Part shown: in pieces, positions 1-8,090 of the stretch
Layout of the letters: each line of letters begins with the position of its first letter
How positions within the stretch are numbered: the stretch's first letter is position 1
NCBI RefSeq assembly: GCF_008642295.1
Contig: NZ_CP029190.1
Coordinates: forward strand, 4,571,501-4,635,500
DNA: 64,000 bases
Direction: 5' to 3'
DNA from: Streptomyces venezuelae
GTDB taxonomy: Bacteria > Actinomycetota > Actinomycetes > Streptomycetales > Streptomycetaceae
Position numbers and translations under genes: made by a program
The notes under the pieces: generated by a model
The model's input: only the letters and a program-made list of their open reading frames with translations
Databases searched by the model: none
Told to the model about the DNA's origin: nothing

Positions 1-282
1 ACGGCGGAGGGCGAGGTGGCCGCGTACACGGAGCTGGTCCTGCCGGACCCGGCCGCGACCCGGGCCCTCCAGTACGACACGGTGGTCGTCCCCCGCCACC
101 GCGGCCACGGCCTGGGCCGGGCGGTGAAACGCCGGATGCTGGCGGAAGTCGCCTCGGCATACCCCGGGCTGCGGTGGATCGGAACGACGGTGGCCGACGA
201 GAACACCCCGATGCGAGCGGTCAACGAAGCCCTGGGCTACCGCCGTGAACGCGCCGCGGCCGTCTACCGGCTCAAGCTGTAG
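1..282 (+). CDS. GNAT family N-acetyltransferase, C-terminal part (cut by window edge)
   Basis: The reading frame is open from base 1, so the true start lies outside the window. The visible 93 residues carry the acetyl-CoA binding signature of GNAT enzymes (RHRGHGLGRAVKRRML, the R/Q-x-x-G-x-G/A loop and following helix) and the typical C-terminal pattern NTPMRAVNEALGYRRE. GNAT proteins transfer an acetyl group from acetyl-CoA to an amine; the substrate cannot be told from this fragment. It converges on the PhzF-like gene with an 17-bp gap. Confidence 0.85.
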   Translation, partial: TAEGEVAAYTELVLPDPAATRALQYDTVVVPRHRGHGLGRAVKRRMLAEVASAYPGLRWIGTTVADENTPMRAVNEALGYRRERAAAVYRLKL

Positions 283-299
283 CGGCCCCGCACAGCCGG

Positions 300-1139
300 T
301 CAGGTGATCGGGACCGCTGTGCCGGTGACCTCGATGCCGGCCGCGGGGTCCGCCGGGACCCCGACCGTGATACGACTCGGGCGCCCCATGTCCACGCCCT
401 GGTGGACGGTCAGGACGGCGGGCGTGTCGATGAGGCCGAGGCTGCGCAGGTAGCCGCCGAGGGCGGCGGCTGCCGCACCGGTCGCCGGGTCCTCGAACAC
501 GCCGCCGGGCGGGAACGGGTTTCGGGCGTGGAAGACGGTCTCCGACTCGCGTCGGACCAGGGCGACCGTGGCCCAGTCCCGGCGCGACATGAGTTCGCCC
601 AGCGCGGCCATGTCGTAGTCGAGGTCGGCGAGCCGCTCGCGGCTGGTGGCCGCGATCACCGGATGCCAGGCCCCGGCGTAGGCGGCCCGCGGCGGCAGGG
701 CGGGGTCGAGGTCGGTGGCGGACCAGCGCAGTGCGGCCAGCAGCTCGGCCAGGTCGGGCTCGGAGAGCTCCGCCGTACGCGGCTCGACACTCACCAGGGT
801 GGCGACGACCGCACCGTCCGAGCCGGCCGAGGTGGTCACCGGGACCGGGCCGGCCTGGGTGTGCAGCAGCAGCTCGCCGGGCCCGTACCGGTGGGCGTGG
901 GCGACGGCGGTGGCGATGGTGGCGTGGCCGCAGAAGGGCACCTCGGTCTGCGGGCTGAAGTAGCGGATGCCGAGGGAGCCGTCCTGGCGGGGGACGGCGA
1001 AGGCCGTCTCCGAATAGCCGACTTCCGCCGCGGTGGCGGCCATCGTCGCCTCGTCGATGCCGGTGGCGTCCAGCACCACTCCCGCCGGGTTCCCGCCCAG
1101 CGGGTCGGTGCTGAAGGCCACGTAACGCAACAGGTCCAT
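300..1139 (-). CDS. PhzF family isomerase/epimerase-like protein
   Basis: A 279-residue protein with the PhzF (diaminopimelate epimerase fold) signature: N-terminal FSTDPLGGNPAGVVLDA, YSETAF with the conserved catalytic Glu, FCGHATIA, and a C-terminal FEDPATGAAAAALGGYL repeat of the fold. Family members isomerise small acids, but most Streptomyces copies have no known substrate, and there are no phenazine genes nearby. I start at the ATG at 1139. The hexamer TACGTT lies exactly 6 nt upstream and no Shine-Dalgarno is seen, which fits a leaderless mRNA. An upstream in-frame ATG at 1175 would add 12 residues of no family similarity. Confidence 0.88.
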   Translation of the reverse strand: MDLLRYVAFSTDPLGGNPAGVVLDATGIDEATMAATAAEVGYSETAFAVPRQDGSLGIRYFSPQTEVPFCGHATIATAVAHAHRYGPGELLLHTQAGPVPVTTSAGSDGAVVATLVSVEPRTAELSEPDLAELLAALRWSATDLDPALPPRAAYAGAWHPVIAATSRERLADLDYDMAALGELMSRRDWATVALVRRESETVFHARNPFPPGGVFEDPATGAAAAALGGYLRSLGLIDTPAVLTVHQGVDMGRPSRITVGVPADPAAGIEVTGTAVPIT

Positions 1140-1238
1140 CGCCCGAACGTAGCGGCATTCCTGGCGGACCGTCAAAGAGTCGAATTCATCGGAGAGTTGA
1201 CGATCGCAGGGATGGAAAGCGCAGCTCGGCGGGGTGTT

Positions 1239-2072
1239 TCAGGCCCAGGTGAGCAGCCGGCCGGAGGTGCTGATCCCCACCGCGAATCCCAGTGCGATTC
1301 TGCGGTCTCCGTGGCTGGGCCGGACCGCATGGAAATTGCGGGGGTCGATGAGCAGGGCCTCGCCGACCTCTGGGGTGAGCTCGATGGACTCGGTGCCCCG
1401 CACCACCGCCTCGTCGTACCCGTACGAGGCGTCGGGCAGCCGGTACGCCTCGTCCCCGGGCTGCCAGCGGTGCCGCCACAGGACCGTCTCGCCGCCCGAC
1501 GGGGGCACGCTGAGGTACAGGTTGAAGGCGAACTGGCCGATCAGCGGGGTGTCGAGGAGGTCCTCCGCGTACTCGCGGAGGGCGTCGTCGAAATGGACCC
1601 GGAACCCCTGGTTCGGCTCCCGGGCCACCCCGTCGCCCATCTCCCGGCCGCCCCGCCGGCCGACCGCCACCCCGTGCGGCCAGTGCGTGGCGAGCCCCTC
1701 CCGGCAGACGCGAAAGGGGTCGAAGGACAGGCCCAGCCCTTCCCAGGCCGCGTAGTGCCCCTCCAGGGCCTTCCAGTAGCTGTCGGCGACCCCGCCGTCC
1801 GCCATGTGGTCGCTGACGCCCACCCCGAAGCGCATTACCGGCGGGTGGATGCGGGTCGTGCCGTACGAGTCGAACGCCTTTTCCTTCAGGGCGCCGAGCA
1901 CCTCCTCGCACCACTGCCGTGGCAGGAAGCCCGGCACTCGAACCGCCGCGTACCGCCCGGCGGCCAGACCGGCGAGCAGCTCGTGGGTGAAGGCCGGTGC
2001 GGTGGCGGCGCGGAAGAAGGGGTCGTGCGGCGGGTCCTGTAACGCGCCCTGCGTGGATTGCGCTGACGTCAT
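1239..2072 (-). CDS. 2-oxoglutarate/Fe(II)-dependent oxygenase
   Basis: A 277-residue soluble protein. The facial triad of the 2OG-Fe(II) fold can be placed: H160 and D162 in VHFDD, H248 in NFHAV, and R258 (GDRRIALGF) as the likely 2-oxoglutarate salt-bridge residue. The stretch GQFAFNLYLSVPPSGGETVLW is typical of the strand before the sugar/peptide-binding loop in prolyl-4-hydroxylase-like members. It would hydroxylate or otherwise oxidise a substrate in the cytoplasm. Its only co-directional neighbour is a 61-residue ORF ending 83 bp upstream, so the pair may be one operon. The natural substrate is unknown. Confidence 0.8.
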   Translation of the reverse strand: MTSAQSTQGALQDPPHDPFFRAATAPAFTHELLAGLAAGRYAAVRVPGFLPRQWCEEVLGALKEKAFDSYGTTRIHPPVMRFGVGVSDHMADGGVADSYWKALEGHYAAWEGLGLSFDPFRVCREGLATHWPHGVAVGRRGGREMGDGVAREPNQGFRVHFDDALREYAEDLLDTPLIGQFAFNLYLSVPPSGGETVLWRHRWQPGDEAYRLPDASYGYDEAVVRGTESIELTPEVGEALLIDPRNFHAVRPSHGDRRIALGFAVGISTSGRLLTWA

Positions 2073-2155
2073 GCGATCGCCCCCCGGTCATCGAGAAAGA
2101 GAACCGAACAGAAAGCAGAGAACAGCGGCCGTACGTGGTGTGCGCGGTGTGTGCG

Positions 2156-2341
2156 TTATCCGGGATGTGTTGCGCTGGTCGCGCGGAACGCCGTCTTCGC
2201 GTCGAGTTCGAGTGCCTGGCGCCCGGCCTCCAGCGCTTCCATCGCGATGCGTCTGCCGACCTCCGCCTGCAGCTCCTCCAGCTCGCTCCCCGGAGCACCC
2301 CATTGCAGGGACTGGTTGTCATCGGCGGGGAGAGCGTTCAT
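2156..2341 (-). CDS. Small acidic protein of unknown function, partner of the oxygenase
   Basis: A 61-residue ORF. The start is set by a clear GGAGG 7 nt before the ATG at 2341; an ATG 13 codons upstream has no such site. The sequence begins MNALPADDNQSLQWGAPGSE, then an amphipathic Glu/Ala-rich helix, and ends TAFRATSATHPG. It contains no Cys and no recognised domain. It lies directly upstream of a 2OG-Fe(II) oxygenase on the same strand. It could be a peptide substrate (RiPP precursor with an N-terminal or C-terminal core), an accessory protein, or unrelated; the sequence alone does not decide. Confidence 0.6.
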   Translation of the reverse strand: MNALPADDNQSLQWGAPGSELEELQAEVGRRIAMEALEAGRQALELDAKTAFRATSATHPG

Positions 2342-2463
2342 CGGCGGACCTCCGTGCATGTTCGGTGTGGGATGCGTCACACAGAGTGAGGCAACGTCAG
2401 GCTACGCGCAAGCCCGCCGCCGCCGGTGGAGTTCTGTACAACTGCCCCCGAAGGCGGGAGGTT

Positions 2464-5433
2464 TCAGCCGGGCATCTCCCGGTCCAGCTGCTCCAGCATC
2501 GCCCTGGCGTGCCTGGACAGCGGATGTTCCGAGGCCACCACCCGGTCGAGGTCGCGCACCAGTGCTCTCAGCTTGTTCACCGCTTCGGACGTACGCCCCC
2601 GGATGGGCAGGAGCACGGTGACATGGGTGTACCGCAGGCGCATCACGAGGTTGGAGTCCGCCGGCTGGGACGCGTCCCGCAGCGCCTCCCGGATCATCCG
2701 CTCCGCCTCGTCGTGGCGGCCCTGCCTCAGCAGCGCGTACGCCAGGGTCTCCCGTACCCGCAGGATCTCGGGGGTGGAGGGCGGCCAGTGGTTCCGGCGG
2801 CTGATGTCCAGGATCTGCCGGGCCTCCGCCTCGGCCTCCCCGTTCCGGCCGAGGGTGAGCAGCGCCCGGGCCAGGGTGTGGCGGACCACCAGGGTGTCGT
2901 AGTACTCGGGGCCGCGGACCTCCTGCTCCGCCTCGACGATGGACCGGAGCATCTGCTCGACCTGCTCCTCCTTCTGCCGGTCCCCATCCTGTTCGTTGAT
3001 CGCCCGGGCGAGTTTGTGCCGGCTGGCGAGGGTGTCGGCGTCGTTCTCCCCGAGGATGCGGGTGCGCGCCTCGACCACCTGTCTCAGCTCGTCCTCGGCC
3101 CGGGTCAGCTGCTCCCCTTCGAGGAGGATGCGTCCCTGTTCGTGGCGCAGTCCCAGGATCTCCCGGTCATCGCGGTCGAAGCCGAAGGAGGCGCAGCCCT
3201 CGATCAGCGGGTGGACGAGGTCGTACGCCGGGGTGAGGAGGCCCATGGCGATCAGGTAGCGGGCGGTCAGCCGGGCCAGTTCCAGGGCGGTGGTCCGTAC
3301 GGTCCGGTCGGACGGCTTGAGTTCCCCGAGCAGGCAGGCCCGGGAGACCTCCATCGCGTGCGGGGCGAGCGCGGACCACAGCGGCCAGTTGCTGGGGTGG
3401 TCGGGGTTGCGGGCGTGGGCGGCCGAGAGCACCATCCGTACGGCCAGTCCGTAGTAGTCCGCGGACCGGTCCCGCACCTCCTCGTCCTCGCGCAGCACAC
3501 CGTGCACGACGGGGTGCAGGGTCAGTACGTGGGCCAGGTCGCGTTCCGCGACCCCCTCGCGCTGGTACGCGTCCACCAGCCCGAAGTCCTCCAGGCCCGT
3601 CAGGGCGGCGTGGATCCGGGCCGGAGTGGCGCCGGGGAACAGCGGGGACTGGCCGAGCGTGGGGCCGCTGAGCAGGCAGCGGTAGGGGATCGGGGCGATG
3701 CTCAGACACGCGAGGACCTTCAGGAGGGTGGCCGAGCCGGCCGACTCGCGGCGGCGCAGCAGGTCCAGGGCGATCCCGCAGACCTTCTCCACGATCTCCC
3801 GGCCGAGCAGCTCGCTGAGGTCCGGGCCCGCCTGGTCCGCGGAGGTCTCGGCGCGCGCGGCGAAGGTCCGGCGGAAGGTCTCGAAGTCCCTGATGTCGCT
3901 GTCCAGGGAGACATGGCTCTCGTTGACGGCCTTGATGGCGTCGGCGGCGTGCCGCAGCGCGAGCGGCAGCCCGCCCAGCTCCCTCGACAGCCTGCGGGCG
4001 TCCTCGTTCGTACCGCCCAGGCCGCCGGTCCGTTCCAGCAGCAGGGATGCGCCGTCGTCCTCGTGCAGCGGCAGGATCTGGTGGACGGCGCTCCAGTCGC
4101 CCCAGGTCTGCTGGCGGCGCACCCGGCTGGTGACCAGTACCGTGCCGCGCGCGTTCTGCGGCTTGCGCAGCCAGCCGGTGCCGTCGGAGACCAGGCCGTC
4201 CCGGGGGCCGAGCCGGGCGGGGTCGTCGGCGTTGTCGAAGATCAGCAGCCAGGGGTCGGGGCAGTCGTTGAGGAGCTTCCAGACCAGGTCCATGGAGTTG
4301 CCGAGCAGCCAGGCCCGTTCGACGGCGATGGAGGGGGCGCCGAGGTCGTGGGCCATCATCCGCATACGGAGATTGAGTTCGGGCATGGACACCCACCACA
4401 CCCGGTGTCCGGCGCGCTGGGCGCGGTCGGCGACCTCCAGGGCCAGCCGGCTCTTCCCGGACCCGCCGAGGCCGGCCAGGACGTGCACCTGCTGGGCGGA
4501 CTGCCCGGACAGCAGGGAGGCGGCCAGGCTCAGCCGGTCCTGGCCCTTGAACTGTCCCTCGTCCAGCTGGCCGTACGGCGGGGGCGGAAAGGGCGCCAGA
4601 TCCAGCTCCCCGGCGGCCGGCGGCGGCAGCGAGGGCCGCCCGGAGGCCTCGGCGGGGGAGAGGGGCCGCGTGGGCGCGGGCCCGAGGGGCAGTGGGGCGA
4701 ATTCCTCCTCGGGCGGGGTGCCTTGGGCCGCTTCGAGCAGGGCGCGGCGGACGGCCAGGTAGGAGTCCTGGGTGCGGTCGGCGGGCTGCACGATGGAGAA
4801 GTGGTCGGCGGTGACGACCCCGCCCTTGGGGAAGACCCCGCGGGCCACCACCGGCGGGACGATCTCGTCGGAGGAGCCCCCGTACGCGCGCACCGGTATG
4901 GGGCACTCCTGGTCGGAGTAGGCGCGGGCGTGCACCACCGCACTGAGCACTGTGCGCTGGGCCTCGGTGACCGCCCGGTCGAAGGGCCGCAGCTGCTGCT
5001 CCTGCGGGTTGCGCCAGACCTTGAGGTACTTGCGGACGGTGAGGAAGAACCCCGAACCGGTGTTGGGGCAGGCGAACATGGTGAAGTGCTTGATCCGGGC
5101 GAGCTCGGCGCCACCGCCGTTCCACAGCTTGCGGGCCAGGAACCGCTGTACGACGAGGCCGCCCTGGCTGTGGGTCACCAGGACGATCCGCTCGGCTTCG
5201 GCGAGCCGGGTCTCCAGGAAGGTACCCAGCTGGTCGGCGACGTCGTCGGTCTCGGCGACCCGGCGGTCGGGCCGGAGCCGGACGAACGGGGAGTCGTACT
5301 CGAAGCGGTGGACGGTGACCCAGTCGGACAGCTCCGGATCGGTGCTGATCAGTGTGTGAAAGGCCTTCCACACCTTCGCCGAGGAGAACAGCCCGTGTAC
5401 GAAAACAAGGTGGACGCGCTCCTGTACCGCCAT
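2464..5433 (-). CDS. Alpha/beta-hydrolase - STAND NTPase - TPR fusion protein
   Basis: A 989-residue three-part protein. Residues 1-235 are an alpha/beta hydrolase with a complete triad: S89 in VTHSQGG, D189 in GGSSDEIVPP and H211 in ADHFSIV. A Pro-rich linker (about 240-290) leads to an NB-ARC/STAND ATPase: Walker A GLGGSGKS at 321-328, Walker B LLIFDNADDP, and GLPLAL. The rest is helical with TPR-type repeats (ALLTLGRNGEAEAEARQ, ALLRQGRHDEAERMIREAL). The start is fixed by GGAGG 6 nt before the ATG at 5433. Such layouts (effector, switch NTPase, sensor repeats) occur in bacterial signalling and in antiphage or cell-death systems; the function here is unproven. It stands alone on its strand. 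Confidence 0.85.
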   Translation of the reverse strand: MAVQERVHLVFVHGLFSSAKVWKAFHTLISTDPELSDWVTVHRFEYDSPFVRLRPDRRVAETDDVADQLGTFLETRLAEAERIVLVTHSQGGLVVQRFLARKLWNGGGAELARIKHFTMFACPNTGSGFFLTVRKYLKVWRNPQEQQLRPFDRAVTEAQRTVLSAVVHARAYSDQECPIPVRAYGGSSDEIVPPVVARGVFPKGGVVTADHFSIVQPADRTQDSYLAVRRALLEAAQGTPPEEEFAPLPLGPAPTRPLSPAEASGRPSLPPPAAGELDLAPFPPPPYGQLDEGQFKGQDRLSLAASLLSGQSAQQVHVLAGLGGSGKSRLALEVADRAQRAGHRVWWVSMPELNLRMRMMAHDLGAPSIAVERAWLLGNSMDLVWKLLNDCPDPWLLIFDNADDPARLGPRDGLVSDGTGWLRKPQNARGTVLVTSRVRRQQTWGDWSAVHQILPLHEDDGASLLLERTGGLGGTNEDARRLSRELGGLPLALRHAADAIKAVNESHVSLDSDIRDFETFRRTFAARAETSADQAGPDLSELLGREIVEKVCGIALDLLRRRESAGSATLLKVLACLSIAPIPYRCLLSGPTLGQSPLFPGATPARIHAALTGLEDFGLVDAYQREGVAERDLAHVLTLHPVVHGVLREDEEVRDRSADYYGLAVRMVLSAAHARNPDHPSNWPLWSALAPHAMEVSRACLLGELKPSDRTVRTTALELARLTARYLIAMGLLTPAYDLVHPLIEGCASFGFDRDDREILGLRHEQGRILLEGEQLTRAEDELRQVVEARTRILGENDADTLASRHKLARAINEQDGDRQKEEQVEQMLRSIVEAEQEVRGPEYYDTLVVRHTLARALLTLGRNGEAEAEARQILDISRRNHWPPSTPEILRVRETLAYALLRQGRHDEAERMIREALRDASQPADSNLVMRLRYTHVTVLLPIRGRTSEAVNKLRALVRDLDRVVASEHPLSRHARAMLEQLDREMPG

Positions 5434-5623
5434 CGCGAACCTCCGCAGCCGGAAAGCGTGTTGAAGCAGGTGGATTTCGGTCGCAGATGAAGAAGATGAA
5501 GAAGCAGCCGGCTCAATGATGCACGAGGGACGACCGCAGGAGCCATAACGAGACACCCGCGGATGCCGCAGCCGCGACGGGCGCGGAGACGTCGGCCGGG
5601 GCTGGAGCGGGGGGCGCGGGCGG

Positions 5624-5734
5624 TTACGCGCCGGGCGCCTCGGCCACGCCGATCGGGCAGGAGACGCCCGTGCCGCCGATGCCGCAGTAGCCCGCGGGGT
5701 TCTTGTCGAGGTACTGCTGATAGTGCCACTTCTC
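5624..5734 (-). pseudogene. Displaced 3' end of msrA (attachment-site remnant)
   Basis: Read on the minus strand, this piece ends with [18 protein letters not shown] followed by [13 protein letters not shown] and a TAA stop, which is the C-terminal tail of MsrA including both resolving cysteines. It has no start and no upstream part; before QQYL the homology stops abruptly. A second, complete version of this tail belongs to the intact msrA at 7338-8009. The two copies are about three quarters identical over roughly 84 bp by eye. The simplest reading is that the original 3' end was cut off when the recombinase element entered msrA. Confidence 0.85.
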
Positions 5735-5773
5735 TTTGCGTAGAATTGGTGACTCTTCGTAAAGGGGTGGGAA

Positions 5774-7258
5774 GTGAACGAAGCGGCACCGGTGATCCCG
5801 GTTGTCTCGTACGCCCGTATCTCCGCCGACACGGCCAGGGACGGCCACGGCGTCGAGGACCAGCACAAGGTGAACGGGGAGACAGCGGCCCGTCTCGGCT
5901 GGACGATCGTGCACCGCTACACCGACAACGACCTGTCGGCGGCCAAGGCGGCTGTGGTGCGCCCGGACTTCGAGGCCATGGTGAAGGCGCTCAAGTCGGG
6001 ACACCTACCGGACGGCCAGCCCGTACGGGGCGTCATCGTGGTCGCGGACGACCGGCTCACGCGCCGGGCGGGCGACTATGAGCGGTTCGTGGACGCGCTC
6101 ACGTACGAGGAAGGACGGCTCTACGCGGACGCCAAGGGGTCGAAGAACCTCTACAGCGAGGACGTGGAGTCCATGGGGCTCTTCGGCGTCGTCATCTCCA
6201 AGATGGAGGTGCGCAAGATGCAGCGGCGTGCGCGCCGTTCACACCGCGCCCGCGCGGAGCTGGGCATCCCGGTGGGTGGCAAGCGTCCGTTCGGCTGGAA
6301 GGACGACAAGCTCACGCTGGAGCCCGAGGAAGCGGCGTGGCTGGCGAAGGGCGCCCGCGAGGTGATCGCGGGCAAGTCCATGCACTCGATCCTCCGCGAG
6401 TGGCGGGAGGCCGGCGTCCGCACGATCAACGACAAGGAATGGGCGAGCCGCTCACTCAAGCTCGCGCTGTGGAACCCGCGGCTGTGCGGCTGGCGGAAGC
6501 ACAACGGCGAGTTGGTGCGTGATGCCAACGGCGTGCCGGTCGTGGGCCGCTGGGAGCCCGTCATCACGCCGAAGGAGTGGATGGCCATCGACGCCGTCTT
6601 CTCGGCGCGCGTCGGACCCAACGTGAAGTCCGACGGATCGGTCACTGACTACCGCACGCCGTCCTACCTGCTGACGGGAATCCTTCGATGCGGAAAGCCT
6701 GGTACGGATGGTCAGATCTGCAACGCGCCGCTCCGCGCCACTGCCCGCCCGGACCTTTCCGGTGGCTATCTCTACCAGTGCCCCAGCAAGGAAATGGGCG
6801 GCTGTGGCGGCACGGGTCGCAACGGAGCCAAGATTGACGAGTTCGTCACGGAGGCAGTTCTCGCGAAGTTGGAGGAACGGGCGGCCAGGACGAAGCATGC
6901 GGACGAAAAATGGGCGGGGGAGGAAGAGCTGGCCCGCCTGACGAAGAAGCAGCGCAAGCTGCTTCAGGCGTGGCAGGAGGACCAGATCTCGGATGAGCTG
7001 TTCTTCCCTCAGAATCAGAAGATGGAGGCGCGCGTCAAGGAACTCCGCGCGGACCGTACCCGTCACGTCCTCGACCAGCAGCGTGCAGCCGAAGTATCCG
7101 GCGACGTGCGCGAGCGCTGGACCTCCGGCCAGTTGGACCTGGCGCAGAAGCGTGCCCTGATCAGGGACGCACTGCACGCGGTGATCGTCCTGCCCGTGGG
7201 TGGCGGTGGTCGGCGCCCGTTCAACCCTGACCTGCTGGTCCCGAAGTGGCGGGACTGA
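5774..7258 (+). CDS. Large serine recombinase / integrase (msrA-specific)
   Basis: A 494-residue site-specific recombinase. The N-terminal resolvase domain has the nucleophile S17 in SYARIS and the catalytic Arg motif [15 protein letters not shown] recombinase domain follows ([18 protein letters not shown]...; [20 protein letters not shown]), then a zinc ribbon with four Cys pairs (ILRCGK, ICNAPL, YQCPS, GGCGG) and a coiled-coil-like Lys/Glu segment ([16 protein letters not shown]). Such enzymes join attP and attB and need a directionality factor to reverse. The GTG start at 5774 has an upstream AAAGGGG. It reads away from the msrA remnant and toward the intact msrA. No excisionase is visible. 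Confidence 0.93.
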   Translation: MNEAAPVIPVVSYARISADTARDGHGVEDQHKVNGETAARLGWTIVHRYTDNDLSAAKAAVVRPDFEAMVKALKSGHLPDGQPVRGVIVVADDRLTRRAGDYERFVDALTYEEGRLYADAKGSKNLYSEDVESMGLFGVVISKMEVRKMQRRARRSHRARAELGIPVGGKRPFGWKDDKLTLEPEEAAWLAKGAREVIAGKSMHSILREWREAGVRTINDKEWASRSLKLALWNPRLCGWRKHNGELVRDANGVPVVGRWEPVITPKEWMAIDAVFSARVGPNVKSDGSVTDYRTPSYLLTGILRCGKPGTDGQICNAPLRATARPDLSGGYLYQCPSKEMGGCGGTGRNGAKIDEFVTEAVLAKLEERAARTKHADEKWAGEEELARLTKKQRKLLQAWQEDQISDELFFPQNQKMEARVKELRADRTRHVLDQQRAAEVSGDVRERWTSGQLDLAQKRALIRDALHAVIVLPVGGGGRRPFNPDLLVPKWRD

Positions 7259-7292
7259 CGGGGAGTGCCGTGAGGTGTACGAGTCCTTCCTC

Positions 7293-7331
7293 GCCCGGTA
7301 CAGCACAGCTGACTAGGAGGCTGTACCGGGC
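7293..7331. terminator. Perfect inverted repeat, probable bidirectional terminator
   Basis: gcccggtacag at 7293-7303 pairs exactly with ctgtaccgggc at 7321-7331 around a 17-nt loop. It lies between the convergent recombinase and msrA stops, so it could end both transcripts. There is no clear U tract, as is common in Streptomyces. Confidence 0.6.
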
Positions 7332-7337
7332 TGTGAG

Positions 7338-8009
7338 TCACTCGTCTCCCGGAGCCTCGGCAATGCCGATCGGGCAGGCCACGCCTGTCCCTCCGATGCC
7401 GCAGTAACCGTTAATGTTGCGGTCGAGGTATTGCTGGTGGTACGCCTCGGCCGGCCAGAACGGGCGGTCGGCGGCCGGGAGGATCGCCGTGGTGATCTCG
7501 CCGTGGCCGGAGTACGTCAGGACCTGCTGGTACGCCGCGCGGGAGGCCTCGGCCGCCGTCTGCTGGGACGGGGAGTGGGTGTAGACCGCCGAGCGGTACT
7601 GGGTGCCCACGTCGTTGCCCTGGCGGAAGCCCTGGGTGGGGTCGTGGGACTCCCAGAACAGCTTGAGGAGGGTCCCGTACGAGACCAGGGCCGGGTCGAA
7701 GACGACCCGGACGACCTCGGTGTGCCCGGTCCGGCCCGAGCAGACCTCGTCGTAGGTCGGGTTCTCGGTGAAGCCGCCCTGGTACCCGGCCAGCGTCGTC
7801 CAGACGCCCGGGGTCTGCCAGAACTTGCGCTCCGCGCCCCAGAAACAGCCCAGGCCGAAGTCCGCGACCTCCAGGCCCTCCGGGTAGGGGCCGGCCAGCG
7901 GGTTGCCGAGGACCGTATGGCGGTCGGGCAGCGCGAAGAGGGGCTCCGGGCGGCCCTTGAGGGCCTCCTCGGGGGTGGGGAGCTCGGGCGTGCGGCGGTA
8001 CGTGAACAT
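7338..8009 (-). CDS. msrA: Peptide methionine (S)-S-oxide reductase, chimeric 3' end
   Basis: A 223-residue MsrA, which reduces methionine-S-sulfoxide in proteins using thioredoxin. The catalytic Cys is C55 in GLGCFWGAE. Conserved [22 protein letters not shown] and [11 protein letters not shown] follow, and the tail [13 protein letters not shown] holds two resolving cysteines. The start at 8009 has AAGGAGG 6 nt upstream. The last ~30 codons (below about 7430) come from the recombinase element: they use low-GC codons such as ATT AAC, unlike the rest of the gene, and the original tail survives at 5624-5734. The protein should be fully functional. Confidence 0.93.
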   Translation of the reverse strand: MFTYRRTPELPTPEEALKGRPEPLFALPDRHTVLGNPLAGPYPEGLEVADFGLGCFWGAERKFWQTPGVWTTLAGYQGGFTENPTYDEVCSGRTGHTEVVRVVFDPALVSYGTLLKLFWESHDPTQGFRQGNDVGTQYRSAVYTHSPSQQTAAEASRAAYQQVLTYSGHGEITTAILPAADRPFWPAEAYHQQYLDRNINGYCGIGGTGVACPIGIAEAPGDE

Positions 8010-8037
8010 GCGTGGCCTCCTTGTGTATGGGGACAAC

Positions 8038-8078
8038 GGGAGAGGGCGGCCCGGGATTCCCCGGACCGCCCTCTTCCC
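8038..8078. terminator. Hairpin between msrA and the downstream helical-repeat gene
   Basis: agagggcgg at 8041-8049 pairs with ccgccctct at 8066-8074, with a further short stem outside. It follows the stop of the minus-strand gene ending at 8091 and precedes msrA, so it probably terminates that operon. Confidence 0.65.
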
Positions 8079-8090
8079 GTACGCCGTGTG

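Larger units (their letters stand above)
5713..7430 (+). mobile_element. Minimal serine-recombinase element inserted in msrA
   Basis: The element is bounded by two copies of the msrA tail. The longest exact block near the crossover is gtcgaggta at 5704-5712 and 7422-7430, followed after one mismatch by tgctg. Between them lies one large serine recombinase gene, a perfect hairpin, and a replacement of the last ~30 codons of msrA. No phage, conjugation, replication or cargo gene is present. The exact crossover dinucleotide cannot be set by eye. It may be a decayed larger element or a complete minimal one. Confidence 0.75.

Noticed and set aside
1804..5490. Very long plus-strand open frame (1228 codons) opposite the STAND gene
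   Set aside because: It is antisense to a gene with clear domains, a ribosome-binding site and catalytic motifs; the composition (Gly/Arg/Pro/Val-rich) is that of a high-GC shadow frame.
5774..7258. A prophage or conjugative element around the first recombinase
   Set aside because: No capsid, terminase, portal, transfer, partition or replication gene is within the window on either side of it.
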